From NCBI GenBank assembly GCA_015680685.1, contig MNCI01022436.1, positions 35,301 to 58,417 of the forward strand: DNA of 23,117 bases, in the 5' to 3' direction. This DNA comes from Gnetum montanum (lineage: Eukaryota > Streptophyta > Gnetopsida > Gnetales > Gnetaceae). The notes under the pieces were generated by a model, which did no database searches, had not been told where the DNA came from, and was given only the letters and a program-made list of their open reading frames with translations. Positions 16,196 to 23,117 of this stretch are shown here, piece after piece. The stretch's first letter is position 1; each line of letters opens with the position of its first letter. The translations under genes were made by a program, and so were the position numbers.

Positions 16196-16313
16196 GGGTG
16201 CGGTCCTACCAGTGCTAACGCATCGGATCCCATCAGAACTCCGTAATTAAGCGTGCTTAGGCTTGAGTAGTACTAAGATGGGTGACCTCTCGGGAAGTCC
16301 TAGTGTTGCACCC
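16196..16313 (+). rRNA. 5S rRNA: 5S rRNA-like gene, type A, copy A23
   Basis: Type A of the GCTTAGGCTTGAG subfamily, with GCGGTCCTACC (A8G, A11C), CAGTGC and TACTAAGATGG (G81A within box C). It ends the recognisable part of the long duplication. Confidence 0.89.
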
Positions 16314-16513
16314 TCTTTTTTTTACTTTCGCTTTTCTCGTGATACGTCTGTATCGTTCAAGGGTGTTGGCTTTGCCTTTTCATTTCTCTGTCGCAGGCCC
16401 ACGCCTGGAAAAGTCCTTGCTCATTTCATTTCTTGTTCCTAGTTTTCTCTCTCTATGCATGGCATGACGCTGCCCGGCACAAGCTTAAGCGATCGTAGCG
16501 TCATGCAGCTGAC

Positions 16514-16631
16514 GAATGCAATCGTTCATGCGCTAATGTAGCAGATCTGATTAAGAATCCGTAATTTAGCGCGCATGGGCTAGAGTAGTGCAGGGATGGG
16601 TGACCTATCGAGAAGTCGTGGGGTCGCAGCC
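16514..16631 (+). pseudogene. 5S pseudogene, type B, copy B31
   Basis: Type B with TAATGTAGCAGATCTGATTAAG, GCGCATGGG (T63A), GTGCAGGG, CTATCGAGAAG and GCAGCC. The GCATGGG box A variant recurs in B33, B36 and B38. Confidence 0.86.
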
Positions 16632-16829
16632 TCCTTTCTCGCTGTGCTTTTCTCATTTCGTGTCTTTATGGTCGGATGGTGCTTGCGCTTTATTATCTGT
16701 TCTTCGTCGTAGGCTCAGGGCTGGAGCCATCTTCTCCCATTTCTGTTTCGGTTCCTAGTTTTCTCTCATTATGCATGCCGTTGCTTTGCGCAGTGTAACT
16801 TTAAGTGGGGGCAGCGTCGTGCACTCAAT

Positions 16830-16947
16830 GAGTGCGATCATACCAGCGCTAGCACATCGGATCCCATTAGAACTCCATACTTCAGCGTGCTTGGGCTAGA
16901 GTAGTACTGGGATGGGTGACCTCTCGGGAAGTCCTAGTGTTGCACCC
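16830..16947 (+). rRNA. 5S rRNA: 5S rRNA-like gene, type A, copy A24
   Basis: Type A beginning GAGTGCG (G2A), with GCGCTAGCACATCGG, CCATTAG and CCATACTTCAGC: C at 51 and a B-like C at 54. The spacer has CCCTTTGGC and GTGCTGGC. First gene of the 3169-bp higher-order repeat. Confidence 0.9.
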
Positions 16948-17147
16948 TCCTTTTTTCCCTTTGGCTTTTCTCGTGATACGTCTGTTTCGTTCGAGGGTGC
17001 TGGCTTTGCCTTTTCATTTCTCTGACGCATGCCCACGCCCGGAGAAGTCCTTGCTCATTTCGTTTCCTGTTCCTAGTTTTCTCTCTCTATGCATGCCATG
17101 ACACTGCCCGGCGCAAGCTTAAGCAATCGCAGCGTCATGCGGCTGAT

Positions 17148-17265
17148 GAATGCAATCGTTCATGCGCTAACGCATCGGATCTGATCAAGACTCCGTAATT
17201 CAGCGTGCTTGGGCTAGAGTAGTGCTGGGATGGGTGACCGCTCGGGAAGTCGTGGGGTCGCACCC
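17148..17265 (+). pseudogene. 5S pseudogene, type B, copy B32
   Basis: Type B with GCATCGG at 26-31, an A-like T at position 28, and GACCGCTCGG in box C. The end is consensus. Confidence 0.87.
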
Positions 17266-17463
17266 TCCTTTTTCACTGCGCTTTTCTGGTTTTGTGTCTT
17301 TATGGTCAGACCGTGCGTGCACTTTATTATCTATTCTTCGTCGCAGGCTCAGGGCTGGAGCCGTCTTCTCCCATTTCCTTTTCGGTTCCTAGTTTTATTT
17401 CATTATGCATACCGTTGCTTTGCACGGTGCAAGTTTAAGTGGGGGTAGTGTCGTGCACTCAAC

Positions 17464-17581
17464 GGGTGCGATCATGCCAGCGCTAACGCATCGGATCCCA
17501 TCAGAACTCCGTAATTAAGCGCGCTTGGGCTAGAGTAGTTTTGGGATGGGTGACCCCTCGGGAAGTCCTAGTGTTGCACTC
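17464..17581 (+). rRNA. 5S rRNA: 5S rRNA-like gene, type A, copy A25
   Basis: Type A with CATGCCAG (A13G), TAGTTTTGGG (A77T, C78T), GACCCCTCGG (T93C) and GCACTC at the end (C117T). The set recurs in A28 and A30. Confidence 0.9.
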
Positions 17582-17781
17582 TCCTTTTTTTCCTTTCGCT
17601 TTGCTTGTGATACGTCTGTATCATTCAAGGGTGCTCGCTTTCCCCTTTCATTTCTTCGTCGCAGGCCCACGCCCGGACAAGTCCTTGCTCATTTCCTTTC
17701 CTATTCCTAGTTTTCTCTCTCTATGCATGGCATCACGCTGCCCGGCGCAAGCTTAAGCGATCGCAGTGTCATGCAGCTGAC

Positions 17782-17899
17782 GAATGCAATCGTTCATGCG
17801 CTAACGTAGCGGATCTGATCAAGACTCCATAATTCAGCGTGCATGGGCTAGAGTAGTGCTGGGATGGGTGACCTCTCGGGAAGTCGTGGGGTCGCAGCC
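17782..17899 (+). pseudogene. 5S pseudogene, type B, copy B33
   Basis: Type B with AACGTAGCGG, CTCCATAATTC, GCGTGCATGGG and a GCAGCC end. Box C is consensus. Confidence 0.87.
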
Positions 17900-18097
17900 T
17901 CCTTTTTCGCTGCGCTTTTCTCATTTCGTGTCTTTATGGTCGGACAGTGCTTGCGCTTTATTATCTGTTCTTCGTCGTAGGCTCGGGGCTGGAGCCATCT
18001 TCTCCCATTTCTGATTCGGTTCCTATTTTTCTTTCATTATGCATGCCGTTGCTTTGCGCCGCGCAAGTTTAAGTGGGGCCAGTGTCGTGCACTCAAT

Positions 18098-18215
18098 GAG
18101 TGCGATCATGCCAGTGCTAACGCATCAGATCCCATCAGAACTCCGTACTTTAGCGTGCTTGGGCTAGAGTAGTACTGGGATGGGTGACCTCTCGGGAAGT
18201 CCTAGTGTTGCACCC
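18098..18215 (+). rRNA. 5S rRNA: 5S rRNA-like gene, type A, copy A26
   Basis: Type A with GAGTGCG, CATGCCAGTGC, G30A and CCGTACTTTAGC (C at 51, T at 54). Box C and the 3' end are consensus. Confidence 0.9.
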
Positions 18216-18415
18216 TCCTTTTTTCCCTTTGGCTTTTCTCGTGATACGTCTGTATCGTTCGAGGGTGCTGGCTTTGCCTTTTCATTTCTCTGTCGCATGC
18301 CCACACCTGGAGAAGTCCTTGCTCATTTCGTTTCCCGTTCCTAGTTTTCTCTCTCTATGTATGGCATGACGCTGCCTGGCGCAGGATTAAGCGATCGTAG
18401 CATCATGCGGCTGAC

Positions 18416-18533
18416 GAATGCAATCGTTCATGTGCTAACGCAGCGGATCTGATCAAGACACCGTAATTTAGCGCGCTTGGGCTAGGGTAGTGCTGGGATG
18501 GGTGACCTCTCGGGAAGTCGTGTTGTCGCAGCC
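18416..18533 (+). pseudogene. 5S pseudogene, type B, copy B34
   Basis: Type B with AAGACACCG, AATTTAGC, GGGCTAGGGTAG (A71G) and GTCGTGTTGTCGCAGCC. Upstream the box region reads GCAGGATTAAG, so the HindIII site is lost but TTAAG is kept. Confidence 0.87.
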
Positions 18534-18731
18534 TCCTTTTTCGCTGCGCTTTTCTCGTTTCTTGTCTTTATGGTTGGACGGTGCTTGCGCTTTATTATCT
18601 GTTCTTCGTCGCAGGCTCAGGGCTGGAGACGTCTTCTCCCATTTCCTTTTCAGTTCCTAGTTTTCTCTGATTATGCATGTCGTTGCTTTGCGTGGCGCAA
18701 GTTCAAGTGGGGGAAGCGTCGTGCACTCAAT

Positions 18732-18848
18732 GAGTGCGATCATACCAGCGCTAACGCATCGGATCACATCAGAACTCCGTAATTAAGCACGCTTAGGCTA
18801 GAGTAGTACTGGGATGGGTGACATCTCGGGAAGTCCTAGTGTTCACCC
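18732..18848 (+). rRNA. 5S rRNA: 5S rRNA-like gene, type A, 1-nt deletion, copy A27
   Basis: Type A of 117 nt. The end reads GTGTTCACCC, lacking G113, so helix I is shifted by one. Also GAGTGCG, GGATCACATC (C35A), CACGCTTAGG and GTGACATC (C92A in box C). Probably inactive. Confidence 0.88.
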
Positions 18849-19048
18849 TCCTTTTTTTCCTTTCGCTTTTTTCGTGATACGTTTGTATCGTTCGAGGGTG
18901 CTTGCTTTTCCTTTTCATTTCTCCATCGGAGGCCCACGCTCGGAGAAGCCCTTGCTCATTTCGTTTCCCGTTCCTAGTTTTCTCTCTCTATGCATCGCAT
19001 GATGCTGCCCGACGCAAGCTTAAGCGATCGCAGCGTCATGCGGATGAT

Positions 19049-19166
19049 GAATGCAATTGTTCATGCACTAACGCAGCGGATCTGATCAAGACTCCGTAAT
19101 TCAGCGCGCTTGGGCTAGAGTAGTGCTGGGATGGGTTACCTTTCGGGAGGTCGTGGGGTCGCACCC
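19049..19166 (+). pseudogene. 5S pseudogene, type B, copy B35
   Basis: Type B with GCAATTGTTC, CACTAACGCAGCGG, GGGTTACCTTTCGGGAGG in box C. The end is consensus. Confidence 0.86.
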
Positions 19167-19364
19167 TCCTTTTTCGCTGCGCTTTTCTCGTTTTGTGTCT
19201 TTATGGTGGGACAGTGCTTGCGCTTTATTATCTGTTCTTCATCGCAGGCTCAGGGCTGGAGCCGTCTTCTCCCATTTCCTTTTCGGTTCCTAGTTTTCTC
19301 TCATTATGCATGTCATTGCTTTGCATGGTGCAAGTTTAAGTGGGGGCAGCGTCGTGCACTCAAC

Positions 19365-19482
19365 GGGTGCGATCATACCAGCGCTAACGCATCGGATCCC
19401 ATCAGAACTCCGTAATTAAGCGTGCTTGGGCTAGAGTAGTTTTGGGATGGGTGACCCCTCGGGAAGTCCTAGTGTTGCACTC
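19365..19482 (+). rRNA. 5S rRNA: 5S rRNA-like gene, type A, copy A28
   Basis: Type A with an unchanged first half (GGGTGCGATCATACC, GCGCTAACGCATCGG), TAGTTTTGGG, GACCCCTCGG and GCACTC. The 3' half variants match A25 and A30. Confidence 0.91.
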
Positions 19483-19682
19483 TCCTTTTTTTGCTTTCGC
19501 TTTTCTTGTGATACGTCTGTATCGTTCGAGGGTGCTGGCTTTTCCTTTTCGTTTCTCTGTCGCATGCCCACGCCCGGAGAAGTCCTTGCTCATTTCATTT
19601 CCTGTTCCTAGTTTTCTCTCTCTATGCATGGCATGATGCTACCCGGCATAAGCTTAAGCGATCGCAGCGTCATGCAGCTGAC

Positions 19683-19800
19683 GAATGAAATCGTTCATGC
19701 GCTAACGTAGCGGATCTGATCAAGACTCCGTAATTTAGCGCGCATGGGCTAGAGTAGTGCTGGGATGGGTGACCTATCGGGAAGTCGTGGGGTCGCAACC
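19683..19800 (+). pseudogene. 5S pseudogene, type B, copy B36
   Basis: Type B with GAATGAAATCG, AACGTAGCGG, AATTTAGCGCGCATGGG, GACCTATCGGG and GCAACC. Confidence 0.86.
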
Positions 19801-19998
19801 TCCTTTTTCGCTACGCTTTTCTCATTTCGTGTCTTTATGGTCGGACGGTGCTTGCGCTTTATTATCTGTTCTTCGTCGCAGGCTGACGGTTGGAGCCATC
19901 TTCTCCCATTTCTGTTTCGGTTCCTAGTTTTCTCTCATTATGCGTGCCGTTGCTTTGCGTGACGCAGGTTTAAGTGGGGGCAGCGTCGTGCACTCAAT

Positions 19999-20116
19999 GA
20001 GTGTGATCATACCAGTGCTAACGCATCGGATCCCATCAGAACTCCGTACTTCAGCGTGCTTGGGCTAGAGTAGTACTAGGATGGGTGACCTCTCGGGAAG
20101 TCCTATTGTTGCACCC
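19999..20116 (+). rRNA. 5S rRNA: 5S rRNA-like gene, type A, copy A29
   Basis: Type A with GAGTGTG, CAGTGC, CCGTACTTCAGC, TACTAGG and CCTATTG (G108T). Partner of A24 in the higher-order repeat. Confidence 0.9.
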
Positions 20117-20316
20117 TCCTTTTTTCCCTTTGGCTTTTCTCGTGATACGTCTGTATCGTTCAATGGTGCTGGCTTTGCCTTTTCATTTCTCTGACGCATG
20201 CCCACGCCCGGAGAAGTCCTTGCTCATTTCGTTTCCTATTCCTAGTTTTCTCTCTCTATGCATGCCGTGACACTGCCCGGTGCACACTTAAGCGATCGCA
20301 GCCTCATGCGGCTGGT

Positions 20317-20434
20317 GAATGCAATCGTTCATGCACTAACGCATCGGATCTGATCAAGACTCCGTAATTCAGCGTGCTTGGGCTAGAGTAGTGCTGGGAT
20401 GGGTGACCTCTCGGGAAGTCGTGGGGTCGCACCC
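20317..20434 (+). pseudogene. 5S pseudogene, type B, copy B37
   Basis: Type B with CACTAACGCATCGG, A-like T at position 28 as in B32, otherwise consensus including box C and GTCGCACCC. Confidence 0.87.
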
Positions 20435-20632
20435 TCCTTTTTCGCTGCGCTTTTCTGGTTTTGTGTCGTTATGGTCGGACGGTGCATGCACTTTATTATC
20501 TATTCTTCGTCGCAGGCTCAGGGCTGGAGCCGTCTTCTCCCATTTCGTTTTTGGTTCCTAGTTTTCTCTCATTATGCATACCGTTGCTTTGCACGGCGCA
20601 AGTTTAAGTGGGGGCAGTATCGTGCACTCAAT

Positions 20633-20750
20633 GGGTGCGATCATGCCAGCGCTAACGCATCGGATCCCATCAGAACTCCGTAATTAAGCGTGCTTGGGCT
20701 AGAGTAGTTTTGGGATGGGTGACCCCTCGGGGAGTCCTAGTGTTGCACTC
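20633..20750 (+). rRNA. 5S rRNA: 5S rRNA-like gene, type A, copy A30
   Basis: Type A with CATGCCAG, TAGTTTTGGG, GACCCCTCGGGGAG (A100G) and GCACTC. Partner of A25. Confidence 0.9.
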
Positions 20751-20950
20751 TCCTTTTTTCCCTTTCGCTTTTCTTGTGATACGTCTGTATCATTCAAGGG
20801 TGCTCGCTTTCCCCTTTCATTTCTTCGTCACAGGCCCATGCCCGGAGAAGTCCTTGCTCATTTCGTTTCCTATTCCTAGTTTTCTCTCTATATGCATGGC
20901 ATGACGCTGCCCGGCGCAAGCTTAAACGATCGCAGGGTCATGCAGCTGAC

Positions 20951-21068
20951 GAATGCAATCGTTCATGCGCTAACGTAGCGGATCTGATCAAGACTTCGTA
21001 ATTCAGCGCGCATGGGCTAGAGTAGTGCTGGGATGGGTGACCTCTCGGGAAGTCGTGGGGTCGCAGCC
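20951..21068 (+). pseudogene. 5S pseudogene, type B, copy B38
   Basis: Type B with AACGTAGCGG, GACTTCG (C46T), GCGCATGGG and GCAGCC. Partner of B33. Confidence 0.87.
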
Positions 21069-21266
21069 TCCTTTTTCATTGCGCTTTTCTCATTTCTTGT
21101 CTTTATGGTCAGACGGTGCTTGCGCTTTATTATCTGTTCTTCGTCGTAGGCTCAGGGCTGGAGCCATCTTCTCCCATTTCTGATTCGGTTCCTAGTTTTC
21201 TCTCATTATGCATGCCGTTGCTTTGCGCGGCGCAAGTTTAAGTGGGGCCAGCATCGTGCACTCAAT

Positions 21267-21384
21267 GAGTGCGATCATGCCAGCACTAACGCATCGGATC
21301 CCATTAGAACTCCGTACTTCAGCGTGCTTGGGCTAGAGTAGTACTGGGATGGGTGACCTCTCGGGAAGTCCTAGTGTTGCATCC
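21267..21384 (+). rRNA. 5S rRNA: 5S rRNA-like gene, type A, copy A31
   Basis: Type A with GAGTGCG, CATGCCAGCAC, CCATTAG, CCGTACTTCAGC and GCATCC at the end (C116T). Partner of A26. Confidence 0.9.
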
Positions 21385-21584
21385 TCCTTTTTTCCCTTTG
21401 GCTTTTCTCGTGGTACGTCTGTATCATTTGAGGGTGCTGGCTTTGCCTTTTCATTTCTCTATCGCATGCCCACGCCCGGAGAAGTCCTTGCTCATTTCGT
21501 TTCCTGTTCCTAGTTTTCTCTCTCTATGCATGCCAGGACACTACCCGACACAAGCTTAAGCGATCGCAGCGTCATGCGGCTGAT

Positions 21585-21702
21585 GAATGCAATCGTTCAT
21601 GCGCTAACGCAGCGGATCTGATCAAGACTCCGTAATTCAGCGTGCTTGGGCTAGAGTAGTGCTGGGATGGGTGACCTCTCGGGAAGTCGTGGGGTCGTAG
21701 CC
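21585..21702 (+). pseudogene. 5S pseudogene, type B, copy B39
   Basis: Type B with GCAGCGG and a GTCGTAGCC end, otherwise consensus. Partner of B34 but without its GTGTTGTCG change. Confidence 0.87.
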
Positions 21703-21900
21703 TCCTTTTTCATTGCGCTTTTCTCGTTTCGTGTCTTTATGGTTGGACGGTGCTTGCGTTTTATTATCTGTTCTTCATCGCAGGCTCAGGGTTGGAGCCG
21801 TCTTCTCCCATTTCTTTTTTGGTTCCTAGTTTTCTCTAATTATGCATGCCGTTGCTTTGCGCGGCGCAAGTTTAAGTGGGGCCAGCATCGTGCACTCAAC

Positions 21901-22018
21901 GGGTGCGATCATACCAGCGCTAACGCATCGGATCCCATCAGAACTCAGTAATTAAGCGCGCTCGGGCTAGAGTAGTACTGGGATGGGTGACCTCTCGGGA
22001 AGTCCTAGTGTTGCACCC
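21901..22018 (+). rRNA. 5S rRNA: 5S rRNA-like gene, type A, copy A32
   Basis: One of the best type A copies: it differs from the consensus mainly by CTCAGTAATT (C47A) and GCTCGGG (T63C). Helix I, box C and the T7 terminator are intact. Partner of A27, whose deletion is therefore private. Confidence 0.93.
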
Positions 22019-22218
22019 TCCTTTTTTTCCTTTCGCTTTTTTCATGATACGGGTATATCGTTCGAGGGTGTTTGCTTTGCCTTTTAATTTCTCCGTCGCA
22101 GGCCCACGCCCGGAGAAGTCCTTGCTCATTTCGTTTCCCGTTCCTAGTTTTCTCTCTCTATGTATGGCATGACGCTGCCCGGCGCAAGCTTAAGCGATCG
22201 CAGCATCATCCGGTTGAC

Positions 22219-22336
22219 GAATGTAATCGTTCATGCGCTAACGCAGCGAATCTGATCAAGACTCCGTAATTCAGCACGCTTGGGCTACAGTAGTGCTGGG
22301 ATGGGTGAGCTCTCGGGAAGTCGTGTTTTCGTAGCC
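22219..22336 (+). pseudogene. 5S pseudogene, type B, copy B40
   Basis: Type B with GAATGTAATCG, GCAGCGAATC, GGGCTACAGTAG (G70C), GTGAGCTC and GTGTTTTCGTAGCC. The GAGCTC box C change also occurs in A10 and A12. Confidence 0.86.
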
Positions 22337-22534
22337 TCCTTTTTCGCTGCGCTTTTCTAATTTCTTGTCTTTATGGTCGGACGGTGCGTGCCCTTTATTA
22401 TCTGTTCTTCGTCACAGGCTCAGGGCTGGAGCCGTCTTCTCCCATTTCCTTTTCGGTTCCTAGTTTTCTCTGATTATGCATGCCGTTGCTTTGCGCGGTG
22501 CAAGTTTAAGTGGGGGCAGCGTCGTGCACTCAAC

Positions 22535-22652
22535 AAGTGCGATCATACCAGCTCTAACGCATCGGATCCCATCAGAACTCCGTAATTAAGCGCGCTTGGG
22601 CTAGAGTAGTAATGGGATGGGTGACCTCTCGGGAAGTCCTAGTGTTGCACCC
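22535..22652 (+). rRNA. 5S rRNA: 5S rRNA-like gene, type A, copy A33
   Basis: Type A beginning AAGTGCG (G1A, G2A), with CAGCTCTAACG and TAGTAATGGG (C78A). The 3' end is consensus, so two helix I pairs are lost on the 5' side. The T-run is only five long (TTTTTGTCC). Confidence 0.9.
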
Positions 22653-22853
22653 TCCTTTTTGTCCTTTCGCTTTTTTCGTGATACGTCTATATCGTTCGAG
22701 GGTGCTCGCTTTGCCTTTTCATTTCTTCGTCGCAGGCCCACGCCCAGAGAAAGTCCTTGCTCATTACGTTCCCCGTTCCTAGTTTTCTCTCTCTATGTAT
22801 CGCATGATGCTGCCTGATGCAAGCTTAAGCGATCGCAGTGTCATGCGGCTGAT

Positions 22854-22971
22854 GAATGCAATCGTTCATGCACTAACACAGTGGTTCTGATCAAGACTCC
22901 GTAATTCAGCGCGCTTGGGCTAGAGTAGTGTTGGGATGGGTGACCTCTCGAGAAGTCGTGGGGTCGCACCC
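22854..22971 (+). pseudogene. 5S pseudogene, type B, copy B41
   Basis: Type B with CACTAACACAGTGGTTCTG, GTGTTGGG and CTCTCGAGAAG in box C. The end GTCGCACCC is consensus. Confidence 0.86.
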
Positions 22972-23117
22972 TCCTTTTTCGCTGCGCTTTTCTGGTTTTG
23001 TGTCTTTATGGTTGGATGGTGCTTGTGCTTTATTATCTGTTCTTTGTCGTAGGCTCAGGGCTAGAGCCGTCTTCTCCCATTTCCTTTTCGGTTCCTAGTT
23101 TTCTCTCATTATGCATG
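22972..23117 (+). repeat. Partial type B spacer at the right edge
   Basis: The spacer after B41, cut at ATGCATG. It has TTTTCTGGTTTTGTG, the variant also found after B32 and B37. The array clearly continues beyond the window. Confidence 0.85.

Larger units (their letters stand above)
10643..16513 (+). repeat. Long segment duplicate of 120-6592
   Basis: Copies A16 to B30/A23 follow the same order of unusual monomers as A1 to B12/A9. Gene starts are offset by 10524-10525 bp up to A20, by 9628-9629 at B25 to B27, and by 9921 from A22 on. The steps equal three monomers present only on the left (897 bp) and one present only on the right (B28, 293 bp). Shared junctions (25-nt deletion, B-after-B join, truncated B, A/B chimera) exclude chance. 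Confidence 0.85.
16830..19998 (+). repeat. Five-dimer higher-order repeat, first copy (3169 bp)
   Basis: Ten monomers, A24 to B36, are repeated by A29 to B41 at a constant offset of 3169 bp for most genes. Private variants match in order: CGTACTTCAG in A24/A29 and A26/A31, CAGTTTT-type box (TAGTTTTGGG) with ACCCCTCGG in A25/A30, TTTTCTGGTTTTGTG after B32/B37, GCATGGG in B33/B38. Confidence 0.88.
1..23117 (+). repeat. Tandem 5S rDNA-derived array of A/B dimers
   Basis: The entire window is head-to-tail 5S rRNA-like genes with short pyrimidine-rich spacers. Two monomer types alternate: A (118-nt gene plus about 200 bp) and B (118-nt gene plus about 198 bp), giving a 634-bp dimer that is nearly constant from 16.8 kb onwards (A starts at 16830, 17464, 18098, 18732, 19365, 19999, 20633, 21267, 21901, 22535). 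A and B spacers are themselves homologous: both carry the GCAGGC motif, TTCCTAGTTTTCTCTC, ATGCATG and a TTAAG box in the same order. The dimer therefore arose by duplication and divergence of one ancestral 5S unit. No other gene interrupts the array. Confidence 0.96.
19999..23117 (+). repeat. Five-dimer higher-order repeat, second copy (cut by window end)
   Basis: A29 to B41 repeat A24 to B36 at 3169 bp. The copy would end at about 23167, so some 50 bp lie outside. In the last dimer the match weakens: A33 and B41 lack the TAGTTTT and GCATGGG variants of A28 and B36, suggesting an exchange near 22.3 kb. Confidence 0.8.

Noticed and set aside
1-23117. Cassandra-type TRIM retrotransposons, which carry 5S-like sequence in their LTRs.
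   Set aside because: I see no TG...CA LTR ends, no tRNA-Met primer binding site, no polypurine tract and no target-site duplications. The genes are directly tandem with a T-run terminator and -30 box, as in 5S rDNA.
1-23117. Regular repeats as a CRISPR array.
   Set aside because: The units are 316-bp 5S monomers with related spacers, not short repeats with unique spacers.
1-23117. tRNA genes, 45S rDNA or histone genes linked to the 5S array.
   Set aside because: No region departs from the monomer pattern for more than the small indels listed, so there is no room for them.
16830-23117. Higher-order repeat as evidence of a centromere.
   Set aside because: The organisation is centromere-like, but nothing in the sequence shows CENH3 association or location. 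Unequal exchange alone can produce it.

Overview
The whole window is one tandem array of 5S ribosomal DNA and 5S-derived repeats, all on the + strand. I see no protein-coding gene, tRNA gene, transposon or CRISPR array. The repeats carry a land-plant 5S rRNA signature: the GGATCCCATCAGAACT block, the internal Pol III promoter including GGATGGGTGACCTC, and a 3' end GTGTTGCACCC followed at once by a T-run. So the source is almost certainly a plant nuclear genome. From memory, GGGATGGGTGACCTC followed by CGGGAAG looks more like gymnosperm or other non-angiosperm 5S than like typical angiosperm 5S, but I hold this placement only weakly.

The unit is a dimer of about 634 bp made of two diverged monomers: type A (118-nt 5S-like gene plus about 200-bp spacer) and type B (118-nt altered 5S gene plus about 198-bp spacer). 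I count 74 5S copies: 33 type A and 41 type B. Type A keeps the terminal helix and a T7 terminator. Type B keeps the internal promoter and a short T5 run, but its first 40 nt and its 3' end are changed so that the terminal helix no longer closes; it is best called a pseudogene. Both types lack the conserved G of loop B (position 51), so the founder had already drifted before the A/B split.

Layout: 1-6.5 kb is irregular, with partial deletions, B-after-B junctions and chimeric genes. 6.6-9.1 kb is a two-dimer duplication (1268 and 1265 bp). 9.4-11.8 kb holds two copies of a four-monomer block also present at 120-1300. About 10.6-16.5 kb repeats 0.1-6.6 kb, sharing the same rare breakpoints but differing by whole-monomer gains and losses. 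16.5-23.1 kb is very regular, a higher-order repeat of five dimers with a 3169-bp period.

Functionally this is either a diverged, probably largely silent 5S locus or a 5S-derived satellite. Its history (unequal exchange, microhomology-type junctions, A-to-B tract exchange, CpG decay) can be read directly from shared breakpoints. In the annotations, copies are named A1-A33 and B1-B41 in order, and positions within a gene are counted from its first base.
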